7,309 bases of DNA, taken from assembly GCA_020445045.1 (NCBI GenBank), contig JAGRHI010000172.1, forward strand, positions 1 to 7,309. Reading direction: 5' to 3'. A program made the position numbers and the translations under genes. Under the pieces are notes generated by a model. That model searched no databases and was not told where the DNA came from. It saw only the letters and a list, made by a program, of their open reading frames with translations. Origin of the DNA: Candidatus Competibacteraceae bacterium. GTDB lineage: Bacteria > Pseudomonadota > Gammaproteobacteria > Competibacterales > Competibacteraceae. Below are positions 1 to 6,796 of the stretch, in pieces (the first letter of the stretch is position 1; every line of letters begins with the position of its first letter).

Positions 1-540
1 TCACTGTGGGATGCCGCCGCCGCAACCCTGGGCACCGCGCCGCGGGTGGAAATCCTCGACCTGCTGCACGCCACCGGTTATCTGTGGGAGGCGGTGCATC
101 TCTTTCACGATCCCGGCGGCGCCATGGCGCTGAAGTGGATGAAACTGCTGGTCTTGGGGCTGTTGAGCGGGATGGGCACCGGCGTGATCCGCTGGTTGCA
201 ACACCTGGCCGAGCAGGGTCATCTGCCCGCCGCCGCCCGCGCCCGGCTGGAACGGATTCACGGCTATTTCGACCGCCACCGCGACCGCATCCACTACGAT
301 CAATACCTCGCCGCCGGCTATCCCATCGCCTCCGGCGTGATCGAAGGCGCCTGCCGCCACGTCGTCAAGGATCGGATGGAACGGGCCGGGATGCACTGGA
401 CCCTGCCCGGCGCCCAGGCCCTGTTGAACCTCCGTTGCGTGGCCCTCAACGACGAATGGGAGCCGTTCATGAACCATTACATCCAAACCGAAACGGCGCG
501 CCTCCATGCGAACATCCCGAGCCAACCGCCATCCACCCGG
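1..540 (+). mobile_element. ISKra4-family insertion sequence remnant (right part)
   Basis: This covers the transposase 3' part and the unresolved right boundary. The left end is outside the window and I could not recognise a terminal inverted repeat or target duplication, so the end coordinate is approximate: somewhere between 513, the last transposase-like residue, and 568, the last residue of the neighbouring gene fragment. The window beginning inside an IS is consistent with a contig that broke at a repeated element. Confidence 0.5.
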
Positions 541-948
541 CTTCGCCTCGTCCATGGCCGTACTACAGCCGAGCATGCGCCGCATGGCCTCGCCGGCGAG
601 ATTGGCGCCAAGCACCTTGGAGACGAATGGGAACGAGCGCGATGCGCGCAGGTTGACTCGATAACCTTGACCTCGTTGTTCTTGGCCACGAACTGTACGT
701 TGAACGGACCCGTGATCTCCAGCGCTCGCGCCAACTCATCCGCGATGTCGCGGGCCCGCCGGATGGCCGGCAGGTACAGGCTCTGCGGCGGCAGGACCAG
801 GGTCGCGTCACCGCTGTGGACCCCGGCGTTCTCCACGTGCTCCGAGATGGCCCACAGCACCACCCGGCCGGCCTCAGCGACCGCGTCGATCTCGATCTCC
901 CGCGCGTGCGTTTCGAATTTCGACACCACCATCCATCCTTCACCGTGA
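1..948 (+). CDS. ISKra4-family transposase, C-terminal part, 5' truncated by window edge and with a foreign 3' tail
   Basis: The reading frame is open from base 1, so the N-terminal half lies outside the window. The translated start (SLWDAAAATLG...) leads into EILDLLHATGYLW, the block around the second catalytic Asp (codon at 58-60) of ISKra4-type DDE transposases. YDQYLAAGYPIASGVIEGACRH follows at about 295-360, with the catalytic Glu at 343-345, then VKDRMERAGMHW and a Trp/Glu-rich end (NDEWEPFMNHYIQTETARLHAN) to about 513. These motifs are a strong family match. Recognisable transposase sequence stops there. The remaining codons to the stop at 946-948 are antisense to a carbamoyl-phosphate synthase remnant and are probably not native. 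No normal stop is seen at the family's expected length, so the element's right end is either lost or lies unrecognised between 513 and 568. Probably non-functional here. Family assignment is confident; the 3' boundary is not. Confidence 0.75.
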   Translation, partial: SLWDAAAATLGTAPRVEILDLLHATGYLWEAVHLFHDPGGAMALKWMKLLVLGLLSGMGTGVIRWLQHLAEQGHLPAAARARLERIHGYFDRHRDRIHYDQYLAAGYPIASGVIEGACRHVVKDRMERAGMHWTLPGAQALLNLRCVALNDEWEPFMNHYIQTETARLHANIPSQPPSTRLRLVHGRTTAEHAPHGLAGEIGAKHLGDEWERARCAQVDSITLTSLFLATNCTLNGPVISSARANSSAMSRARRMAGRYRLCGGRTRVASPLWTPAFSTCSEMAHSTTRPASATASISISRACVSNFDTTIHPSP

Positions 949-1223
949 TCGGGAAGGGTACGTCCCTCGAAATCACCCGGAGCGTTATTCGGAAAGAGTT
1001 CCTCCCAGCCGCCGGCCCAGATGTCGTCGTAACACGAGCCCGGCGGTGACGCGACCAACCCCACATCCGTGCGATGCCAAATCCATTGGCGGTGGCGAAT
1101 TCGATCCACGAGTTCCCACACGCGGCCACCGAGCGACGGGATGACAACAGCGCGAATTCGTGAATTCTCAAGAACGACGACCTCAAATCCAGCCACCAAG
1201 CCTCGACGTACTGTGGCATTCAT
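477..1223 (-). pseudogene. Chimeric ORF: aldose-1-epimerase-like N-terminus fused to a carbamoyl-phosphate synthase fragment
   Basis: The ATG at 1221-1223 overlaps the stop of the preceding polymerase/ligase gene (ATGA), so this frame is positioned as the next gene of the operon. Residues 1-98 resemble the start of galactose-mutarotase-fold proteins: VVVLENSRIRAVVIPSLGGRVWEL, then CYDDIWAGGWEELFPNNAP and GRTLPDHGEGW. Members of that fold are usually near 300 residues, so only about a third is present and the C-terminal catalytic region is missing. From about residue 99 (nt 929) the frame continues without interruption into an unrelated carbamoyl-phosphate synthase segment. After residue 189 a one-base shift sends the frame into nonsense that ends at 477. 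I read the whole ORF as a recombination remnant, not a functional enzyme. The mutarotase gene probably once belonged to the glycan operon, given the coupling. That the N-terminal part is mutarotase-like is moderately certain; its exact substrate is unknown. Confidence 0.7.
568..929 (-). pseudogene. Carbamoyl-phosphate synthase large subunit fragment (ATP-grasp of the C-terminal half), frameshifted
   Basis: The translation runs VSKFETHAREIEIDAVAE, ISEHVENAGVHSGDATLVLPP, then ITGPFNVQFVAKNNEVKVIE. These match the ATP-grasp domain of the CarB/CAD large subunit. The block after VIE should read CNLRASRSFPFVSK, but it appears only after adding one base between 655 and 656 (GAG-T-CAAC where GAG-TGC-AAC is expected). 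With that correction it continues VLGANLAGEAMRRMLG to about 568, where similarity ends next to the ISKra4 remnant. The CNLRASRSFPF signature is typical of the carbamate-phosphorylating half and resembles the CAD-type more than the E. coli-type (EVNPRAARTVPF). About 120 residues remain of a subunit normally above 1000, so it cannot be functional. There is no carA or pyrimidine gene nearby. It was probably brought here by recombination and is unrelated to glycan synthesis. Confidence 0.75.
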
Positions 1224-2539
1224 GACTGTACCTGTCTCGGATGAAGCGGTTTTTCCAGTTCATGTGTAACGCTTGCATCCCCGGCAACCATACCCCGCGC
1301 AATACAACGGCACGACACCATGAGTCCGGTCAGGACGAAGAGATGCGGGTAGTAGGGCACTGACAGGAAAGCACCCGGGACCGCCAATCCGACCATGCTC
1401 GCGTTCAGCAGGTAAAGCAGCCGTGCGGACTCCACCCGTCGACGGTCGCCAGCAGGCATGGCCGTGGCTAGCAAATGGCGACGCAGCAGGCTGCTTGCCC
1501 GTATGCCCCCAATAACCAGCATCAGCAACGTCACGATGCCCGAGAAGCCCAGCTCGCCCAGCACCAGAAAATACATCGAATGCGCCGTGAGTTCCCCGAC
1601 TAAGCTGGATCCAGGGAGCTTATAGCGCCAGACTTCGGTTGGAAAATTTCCAGCGCCAACACCAAGCAATGGATTAATCGCGACCATCCTGAGAGCCGCT
1701 TTCCAAGCGTCGATGCGGCCCATTGCCGAGCCGTCTTCCTCGTAGGTGCCGATCGTGTTCATTCGCTGAAAATAGGAGTCGGACGCGAAGGCCAGTACGA
1801 TGGCAAGGGCAAAGGCAAAGGCAATGAGCGTCAGGGTTTTTCGTGGACTGATCAACCACAGATAGCCGCCAACTGCGATTAAGCCCAATGTCGCGCCGCG
1901 CGACGACGTGCCTATTATCGCGAGCATGAGTAGAGTCAAAGTGCTCCACCATAGCAGACGCCGCCATTTGGATCGTGCATTGAGCGCCAGCGCGATCGCC
2001 ATTGGCAACAGGATGCAAAGAGAAAGTCCAAAATCGTTACCGTCACCTAAAAAACTGCCACCCTGAATATAGGAGCGTTGCTCGGGATTGAGCAGCACTG
2101 CTGGATTGATCCATAAAAGAAACAAGTGAGCGGCAATCAGTATCATGAATACGCCGATCAGCCTTTGGTTGGATGTAACGATTCGCACAATGATGAAAAA
2201 AAGGAACAGGTAGCCTAAAACCTGTATAAATTTATTATAGGCATATAATTTGACTACTCCATGCACCATCGACAGCGCGATTAGGGCGAAATAGATCAAC
2301 AGCCATTTCGCAAGTGGATCTCCAATAATGTCTTCAACAGGCCGCAAACCCCGTGCGAACACGCAGAGCACGAGCAACGACAATGGGATCAGGCTGTTGA
2401 GTTTGAATGCTTCGATGCCCGGCACGAAGGCGGCGGGACGGGCATACTCGAAGAAGACCGCCAGCAGCAGCCACCAATAGAGGTAGCGAGGCGCTGCCTC
2501 GGCAGCGACTGCCGCTGCCAGCTTGCGCCCGGTGTTCAA
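1220..2539 (-). CDS. O-antigen polymerase/ligase-like membrane protein (Wzy_C family)
   Basis: A 439-residue inner-membrane protein with about ten to twelve hydrophobic segments: near residues 20-38, 46-64, 78-97, 104-123, 127-148, 165-187 and 192-254, and after a large hydrophilic loop (about 255-320) near 321-343 and 375-415. The loop carries the family's hallmark region, with SAMGRIDAWKAALRM, NPLLGVGAGNF and the HS of TAHSMYFLVLGELG. TSSRGATLG precedes it. This matches the Wzy_C core of O-antigen ligases/polymerases, including exosortase-associated O-glycosylation ligases. It would act periplasmically, joining undecaprenyl-linked repeat units or transferring glycan to an acceptor; sequence alone cannot separate Wzy from WaaL or PglL-like roles. 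The start is TTG, supported by GGAGGG six bases upstream and a 4-base overlap (TTGA) with the glycosyltransferase stop, which suggests translational coupling. Its own stop overlaps the next start as ATGA. An AT-rich patch near 2200-2260 contrasts with its GC-rich neighbours. Confidence 0.85.
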   Translation of the reverse strand: MNTGRKLAAAVAAEAAPRYLYWWLLLAVFFEYARPAAFVPGIEAFKLNSLIPLSLLVLCVFARGLRPVEDIIGDPLAKWLLIYFALIALSMVHGVVKLYAYNKFIQVLGYLFLFFIIVRIVTSNQRLIGVFMILIAAHLFLLWINPAVLLNPEQRSYIQGGSFLGDGNDFGLSLCILLPMAIALALNARSKWRRLLWWSTLTLLMLAIIGTSSRGATLGLIAVGGYLWLISPRKTLTLIAFAFALAIVLAFASDSYFQRMNTIGTYEEDGSAMGRIDAWKAALRMVAINPLLGVGAGNFPTEVWRYKLPGSSLVGELTAHSMYFLVLGELGFSGIVTLLMLVIGGIRASSLLRRHLLATAMPAGDRRRVESARLLYLLNASMVGLAVPGAFLSVPYYPHLFVLTGLMVSCRCIARGMVAGDASVTHELEKPLHPRQVQS

Positions 2540-3696
2540 TAAAATCCCTCCGTAAACTCTTCATACAACTTCATCTGCGCCTCGGTGCGGGCCTCGAACG
2601 AGAACCGCGTTTCGATCCGGTCTCGGCCAGCGCGGGCCATCCCGATGAACTCCCCGGGTTGCTCGAGGAACCGGCGAATGCCATCCTCCATGGCGGTCAC
2701 GGAACGCGGCTTGACCAGCCAGCCCAAAATGCCGTGCTCGATCACCTCGGCAGTACCCCCGACAGCAGTCGCCACCACGGGCACCCCCAGATAGGCCGCC
2801 TCGAGCATGACGTTCGGCAACCCCTCCGTGAAGCTACTCTGCACGACCAGATCGGTTTTGGCATACAGCGCGGGCATGTCAGGCACGTAGCCCAGAAACG
2901 TCACGCGATCGGCGATTGCCAACCGTTCAGCCAGATCCCGAAGTTCGTACTCCAGCGGACCAACGCCGGCAAACGCCAGATTGAGACCCGGATATTCCCT
3001 GCTAAGCCGCGCCACAGTTTTTAGCAGCAGGTCCTGGCCCTTTTCAGGCGACAGGCGACCGACGTTCAGCAGGCGCACATCGGTCTGTGGATCCGGCGCC
3101 CGCCTTGCCGCCGACAGCACTTCCTGGCCATAGGACTCGACCATCAGCGCGTTGTGCAGAACGCGGACGCGCCGGTCCGGCACCCACCATTTCGGCAGCC
3201 GACGCCGCAACGCATGAGAAACGAGCACGACCCGGTCGAAACGTCGCAATAGCACACGGTCCGCCAGCGTATAGACCTTGCCCCGCAGATCATTGGCGAT
3301 CCAGCCATGAACAGTGCTGACCAGGCCGATGGCGCGCTGGCACCGGCACAGCAGGCCAAGTACATTGGAGCGAAATTCCGAGGTGTGCAGCACGTCTATG
3401 CGCAGCCGGTCGAGCAGTTTGACCACGGCGTCCACCAGCCCACCTCTCAACCCGCCGCAATCGGGTATGGGGTGGACATTGAGCCCCCGGCTTCGCGCCG
3501 TGTCGATCAGCGGGTGCGCAGAGCCCGGTTCGGTAACAAACGCACCGATGTGGTAATCGATGCGCCGTGGATCGATGCGGCTCGCCGTCTCCAGGATGGT
3601 TCGGCCCGGACCATCCACCCATGGCGAGTCGCGCAAGTGCAGTACGCGAACAGGAGGTCGCGTAGCTGTGAAGTGCTGCGGGGGGGGATCAATCAC
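2536..3696 (-). CDS. Glycosyltransferase family 4 (GT-B), cluster enzyme 3
   Basis: A 386-residue retaining GT-B glycosyltransferase of the GT4/WcaJ-neighbour type. The N-terminal acceptor domain begins VRVLHLRDSPWVDGPGRT, with the glycine-containing loop typical of the family, and includes LHTSEFRSNVLG and STVHGW. The C-terminal donor domain starts near 205 with LLNVGRLSPEKGQDLLL (211-219 core) and carries the EX7E-type motif EGLPNVMLE (Glu291 and Glu299), followed by GVPVVATAVGGTAEVI. It would transfer a sugar from a nucleotide donor to a lipid-linked glycan at the cytoplasmic face; donor and acceptor are not predictable. No signal peptide or membrane segment is seen. The start is GTG at 3694-3696, with no clear Shine-Dalgarno, 25 bases after the GT2 stop, so coupling to the upstream gene is likely. 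Codons 4-6 contain a run of eight C on the coding strand (3680-3687), unusual so close to a start. The 3' end overlaps the polymerase/ligase gene by four bases. Confidence 0.88.
   Translation of the reverse strand: MIDPPPQHFTATRPPVRVLHLRDSPWVDGPGRTILETASRIDPRRIDYHIGAFVTEPGSAHPLIDTARSRGLNVHPIPDCGGLRGGLVDAVVKLLDRLRIDVLHTSEFRSNVLGLLCRCQRAIGLVSTVHGWIANDLRGKVYTLADRVLLRRFDRVVLVSHALRRRLPKWWVPDRRVRVLHNALMVESYGQEVLSAARRAPDPQTDVRLLNVGRLSPEKGQDLLLKTVARLSREYPGLNLAFAGVGPLEYELRDLAERLAIADRVTFLGYVPDMPALYAKTDLVVQSSFTEGLPNVMLEAAYLGVPVVATAVGGTAEVIEHGILGWLVKPRSVTAMEDGIRRFLEQPGEFIGMARAGRDRIETRFSFEARTEAQMKLYEEFTEGFY
2546..2551 (-). promoter_or_regulatory. Shine-Dalgarno for the polymerase/ligase TTG start
   Basis: GGAGGG on the - strand lies six bases before the TTG at 2537-2539, inside the last codons of the upstream glycosyltransferase. 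It decides the choice of this rare start, since no ATG or GTG alternative sits near it. Confidence 0.7.
3680..3687 (-). repeat. C8 homopolymer tract in codons 4-6 of the GT4 gene
   Basis: Eight G on the + strand, read as eight C in the coding strand (GAT CCC CCC CCG). As written, the tract keeps the GT4 frame open. A one-base change would shift all downstream codons, so it is a candidate slipped-strand site, although eight bases is at the short end for known contingency loci. Confidence 0.5.
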
Positions 3697-3721
3697 GAGC
3701 GGCCGAGAGTCCGATATCGTG

Positions 3722-4852
3722 TCATCCCGGCCTCCGGGTCGGTTCCCACAACTCCTGGCGGACGCCCGCGATCCACAGCACGAGGGCCAGCGCGGCAGCA
3801 GCGTTGACCAGCAGGAAGAATGCGCTCAACCGCGCCAGCGTAAACCGGCCAGCCGGACCGGGGGCGACCAATCCCGCCACGGCCAAGGCATAAAATGCCA
3901 GTTGACCGTACAGCAGCACTGCGTACAGCGGTTCGTCCTGCAGTACGAATGCCGCCAGGAGGCAAGCAGTCAACGCCACCGGTCCCAGCCAGCGCATCAG
4001 CTTGTGGGACCAGAGAACGAACGCGAATGCCGGGTAACGCAGCGGATTCAAGAGCGCCGCATTGCCGAACAGCGCGGTCAGCCCGCGCAGGAAGGTGCGC
4101 GCCTTGCGCGAGAACTCGGCTTGCTGACTTTGCGTTGCGGTCATCGCCCCACGCGCCAGAGGTTCGCACAACGCGCGATGCCCAGATCTGACGGTGTCCA
4201 GCACGGACAGGAAATCCGGCGCCATGCCGGGCCGGAACGGTTGGCAGAGAATGCGGCGCATGCCGTAGAAACACCCACTGGCGCCGGCAATCGAATGCAG
4301 GCGTGCCTCTTCGCGCCGGAGCAGCAGCTCCAGGCGCCCGTACAGGCTCTCGGTGCCGCCGCCTTCAACGTAATCCTCGCCGGATACGCAACCCACCTCG
4401 GGGTTGCTGAAGTGCCCCACCAGGGCAGCCAGCGCCGCGCGCTCGAGCAGAATGCCAGCATCGGTAAACACAATGATGTCGCCGGTAGTGTGCTCGAGCC
4501 CGGCGTTCAGCGCCGCTGCCTTGCCGGCACGCCTCGGCAACGACAGCACCGTCACCCGGTTTCCACCGATCCGTTCCGCCAGGGCGAGCGTGGCATCGGT
4601 ACAGCCGTCGCCAACGACCAGCAATTGCAGGTGTTCCATCGGATAGTCCAACGCCAGGAGATTGGCGATTTTGGCCTCGATCCGCCCCGCCTCGTTATGC
4701 ACCGGCAGTATAACTGTAACCGATGGGCGGTAAGCGGGATTTGGTTGCGGCGGAGTTCGGCCCAAGAGGTGGTTCCAAACCACCAACGCCGCCGGATAAA
4801 GGGTGTAGGGGTAAACAACTGCCAGCAGGCTTACCCAGAAAATCAATTCCAC
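3722..4852 (-). CDS. Membrane glycosyltransferase family 2
   Basis: A 376-residue inverting GT-A glycosyltransferase anchored in the membrane. An N-terminal hydrophobic segment (about 2-28) precedes the GT2 core, which starts at VTVILPVHNEAGRIEAKIANL (45-65). It continues with VVGDGCTD (79-86, nucleotide-binding), FTDAGILLE (129-137, the DXD-like position), GASGCFYGMRR (190-200), APDFLSVLD (211-219) and RKARTFLRG (249-257), which takes the place of the QxxRW-type motif. The C-terminal part has about four more hydrophobic segments (276-303, 309-330, 342-362). It probably builds or extends a lipid-linked glycan at the inner membrane. I chose the GTG at 4850-4852 because TGAGGT lies ten bases upstream. 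A TTG at 4886-4888 would add 12 residues but has no ribosome binding site. The gene lies 99 bases downstream of the AT-rich GT4 gene and 25 bases upstream of the second GT4 gene. Composition is GC-rich, unlike its upstream neighbour. Confidence 0.87.
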   Translation of the reverse strand: MELIFWVSLLAVVYPYTLYPAALVVWNHLLGRTPPQPNPAYRPSVTVILPVHNEAGRIEAKIANLLALDYPMEHLQLLVVGDGCTDATLALAERIGGNRVTVLSLPRRAGKAAALNAGLEHTTGDIIVFTDAGILLERAALAALVGHFSNPEVGCVSGEDYVEGGGTESLYGRLELLLRREEARLHSIAGASGCFYGMRRILCQPFRPGMAPDFLSVLDTVRSGHRALCEPLARGAMTATQSQQAEFSRKARTFLRGLTALFGNAALLNPLRYPAFAFVLWSHKLMRWLGPVALTACLLAAFVLQDEPLYAVLLYGQLAFYALAVAGLVAPGPAGRFTLARLSAFFLLVNAAAALALVLWIAGVRQELWEPTRRPG

Positions 4853-4862
4853 GGAGTTGTTT

Positions 4863-4868
4863 ACCTCA
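4863..4868 (-). promoter_or_regulatory. Shine-Dalgarno for the GT2 GTG start
   Basis: TGAGGT on the - strand, ten bases before the GTG at 4850-4852. It favours this start over the upstream TTG at 4886-4888. The rest of the 99-base gap (4853-4951) shows no convincing promoter or terminator by eye. Confidence 0.55.
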
Positions 4869-4951
4869 GACAAAATTTTTATCCGCAAAAATCAAACGTT
4901 GAAATCATCCGAGCAAAATCCCAGAATTTTTCCAGCTCAATTCCTTTCAGG

Positions 4952-6220
4952 TCAGGTTCCACACCCCGCAGTTGCGGTAGGATCATTCGCTTTCATGCCT
5001 GACAAAATAGCGCCATACAAATTCTCTGTGAGCTCAACATTTTTTCTTAAACTAAACTCTTTGATCAGGCGTTCATATCCTGCTGCCCCCATTTTTTCCA
5101 CCAAGCGATGATCAGCTAATAATTTGAGGGTCGCCATAGCCATCTCCTGGGGGTTTCCCGGAGATACCAAAATACCTGTTCTTCCATCGATCACAATCTC
5201 CAATGGCGCACCAATGCGTGTTGAAATGATGGGCTTTCTTAAGGCCATCCCCTCAAGCAGGGTCCGCCCAAAAGGCTCTGGCTCAATTGATGCGTGCACT
5301 AGAATGGTCAAGCAATTGACAAGATCCGGCACATCCCTTCTTGGTCCCGTGAATATTATAAAATCTTCAAGGCTTTCATTTTTTGTAATAGCCTTCAACC
5401 GGTCAAAATAATATTGATCGTTGCTTGAAACATCCCCAATAATCAAGCATCGAATATCCGGATAATCGTTTCTAACATATTTTAATGCACGTATAACAGT
5501 TTCCTGCCCTTTCCACTCCTTAACATTGCCTACAATTCCGATTAGTGGTTGCCCGTTTGTTAATCTGAATTCTTCTAGTACCTCTTTTTTTGTTTTATGA
5601 ACCGGAAATTTTTCCGCATCGAGGGCATTGTATATCCTGAACAGCTTATCTTTTGAAAACCCTTTATTTAACAGATTATTTTTGACCGCGTCGGATATGC
5701 AAACGATAGCACTTAAATAACGAGCCCAAAAAATTGCTTGAGTTGGAAAATGGTTGTTGATGCCTCTCTCATGCGCGATAACTTTTGCCTTTGAGAATAT
5801 TGAAGCTAGTATCCATTCTTGTGGGCGGCAAAGCGTATTATTTAAATGGATCAGATCGATTTTTTCTTTTTTAATGATAGACCAGCATTTAAATGAAGGC
5901 AGAACGAACGTGGAAAAATAATTGATTGCTTTTTGAATAATTGTCAACGGTACTATTAGCTTGGCAGGTAAGCCATGTGATGTTTTCTTCAATGCTGGAA
6001 ATATTTCAAAAATATTCAACGGTTGGCATTTTTTTATTAAAGATACTTTACAGCCCGCTTTTTCATAACGTGGAATCAAATAATTGTGTTGGTAAAAAAC
6101 AACCATCGGCTCGTAAATATTTTTGTTGCGCCCCTCTATTAAAAAGAGAAGGCTAAAGTGAGAGCCGCCAACTGTACCGTCTACGTTGCTCTCAACATAA
6201 AGAATTCTTTTTTTTTGCAT
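4952..6220 (-). CDS. Glycosyltransferase family 4 (GT-B), AT-rich, first gene of the cluster
   Basis: A 422-residue GT-B glycosyltransferase. The N-terminal domain opens KKRILYVESNVDGTVGGSHFSL, with the glycine loop at 14-19, and contains IDLIHLNNTLCRPQEW and KVIAHERG. The C-terminal donor-binding domain has LIGIVGNVKEWKGQE (226-240) and the EX7E-type motif EPFGRTLLE (Glu315 and Glu323), followed by PIISTRIGAPLEIV. Role: transfer of a sugar from an activated donor to a glycan in the cytoplasm; the specificity is unknown. The frame is open upstream to 6334, but those 38 codons lie mostly inside the IS1595 element. ATG at 6218-6220 with AAGGA ten bases upstream is therefore the true start. Base composition is clearly more AT-rich than the downstream genes, and codons such as AAA, ATT and AAT dominate, which suggests separate acquisition. 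Codons 2-4 contain an A9 run. The short C-terminal tail (DPTATAGCGT) departs from this style and is GC-rich. Confidence 0.87.
   Translation of the reverse strand: MQKKRILYVESNVDGTVGGSHFSLLFLIEGRNKNIYEPMVVFYQHNYLIPRYEKAGCKVSLIKKCQPLNIFEIFPALKKTSHGLPAKLIVPLTIIQKAINYFSTFVLPSFKCWSIIKKEKIDLIHLNNTLCRPQEWILASIFSKAKVIAHERGINNHFPTQAIFWARYLSAIVCISDAVKNNLLNKGFSKDKLFRIYNALDAEKFPVHKTKKEVLEEFRLTNGQPLIGIVGNVKEWKGQETVIRALKYVRNDYPDIRCLIIGDVSSNDQYYFDRLKAITKNESLEDFIIFTGPRRDVPDLVNCLTILVHASIEPEPFGRTLLEGMALRKPIISTRIGAPLEIVIDGRTGILVSPGNPQEMAMATLKLLADHRLVEKMGAAGYERLIKEFSLRKNVELTENLYGAILSGMKANDPTATAGCGT
6208..6216 (-). repeat. A9 homopolymer tract in codons 2-5 of the first GT4 gene
   Basis: Nine T on the + strand, read as nine A in the coding strand directly after ATGC (CAA AAA AAA AGA). 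The present length keeps the gene in frame. Such runs can slip during replication or transcription, so it is a candidate on/off or noise site. Confidence 0.55.
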
Positions 6221-6230
6221 TAATTTTATT

Positions 6231-6235
6231 TCCTT
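6231..6235 (-). promoter_or_regulatory. Shine-Dalgarno for the AT-rich GT4 start
   Basis: AAGGA on the - strand, ten bases before the ATG at 6218-6220 and only eight bases from the end of the IS1595 inverted repeat. It fixes the start and shows that the insertion spared the ribosome binding site. Confidence 0.65.
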
Positions 6236-6243
6236 TTTTAGCT

Positions 6244-6268
6244 GGCTCAATGTGGATTCCGGACAGTT
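6244..6268 (+). repeat. IS1595 left terminal inverted repeat
   Basis: Begins GGCTCAATGTGGATTCC and is identical over 25 bases to the reverse complement of 7285-7309. Identity stops at 6269, marking the inner limit of the repeat. Confidence 0.92.
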
Positions 6269-6789
6269 GAGATTGATGCGTCCTGACGGAGATAGGGAGC
6301 TACACTGAACGGGTTTGGAACTGATGCTACCCAAGGTTTGCCGCGACGATGATCAATCTCCAAAACCTGTTGGATGACGCCAAATGCTACGAAACGGTCC
6401 GTCAATTGCGCTGGCCGGTGGGTGTGCGTTGCCCGCACTGCGACGCGGCGGCGATCACCAAGCAAGGGCGGGACACCACCCAACCGGCACGACGGAAATA
6501 CCGGTGCGAACGCTGTCAACGCTACTTTGACGATCTGACGGGTACGGTGTTGGCGGGGCATCATCAGCCGTTGCGGGTTTGGATTTTGTGTCTGTATTTC
6601 ATGGGATTGAACCTGTCCAACGCGCAGATCGCCCAGGAATTGGGCGTGAACCCAAACGACGTCCAGCGGATGACTGAACAACTCCGGGACGGGATCGTCA
6701 GCCGCCAGCCGGAACCGATCTTGTCGGGAGAAGTGGAATGTGATGAAGCGTACGTTGTGGCCGGCCACAAAGGGCATCCGGAGGCGGTG

Positions 6790-6796
6790 AAAAAAA
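6790..6796 (+). repeat. A7 tract at the transposase frame change
   Basis: Seven A followed by four G (GTG AAA AAA AGG GG). Reading must move to the -1 frame here to continue the protein, and eight A would make the gene a single frame. The site allows an A-AAA slip of the P-site tRNA, or RNA-polymerase slippage. Confidence 0.7.

Noticed and set aside
1..615. - strand open frame opposite the ISKra4 transposase
   Set aside because: Only its first 16 or so codons (VLGANLAGEAMRRMLG) are real, as the shifted end of the CPSase fragment. The rest is antisense to the transposase and low in recognisable motifs.
2234..2249. TATAAT on both strands within an AT-rich patch
   Set aside because: No acceptable -35 sequence lies at 16-18 bases on either strand, and the patch encodes VVKLYAYNKFIQV of the polymerase/ligase.
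3560..5002. Long + strand open frame of 480 codons opposite the GT2 and GT4 genes
   Set aside because: It is rich in Arg, Gln and Pro with no domain-like pattern, and it is antisense to clearly recognisable glycosyltransferases. GC-rich coding DNA often leaves such shadow frames.
5142..5165. ATCTCC/GGAGAT inverted repeat
   Set aside because: It lies inside the conserved coding region of the AT-rich GT4 gene (LVSPGNPQEMAMA), has no T run and no position that suggests regulation.
6221..6252. Hybrid promoter reading out of the IS (TTGAGC, 16 bases, TAAAAT on the - strand)
   Set aside because: The -10 element would lie two bases before the ATG at 6220, placing the transcript start at or after the start codon, so it cannot give a normal leader for this gene.
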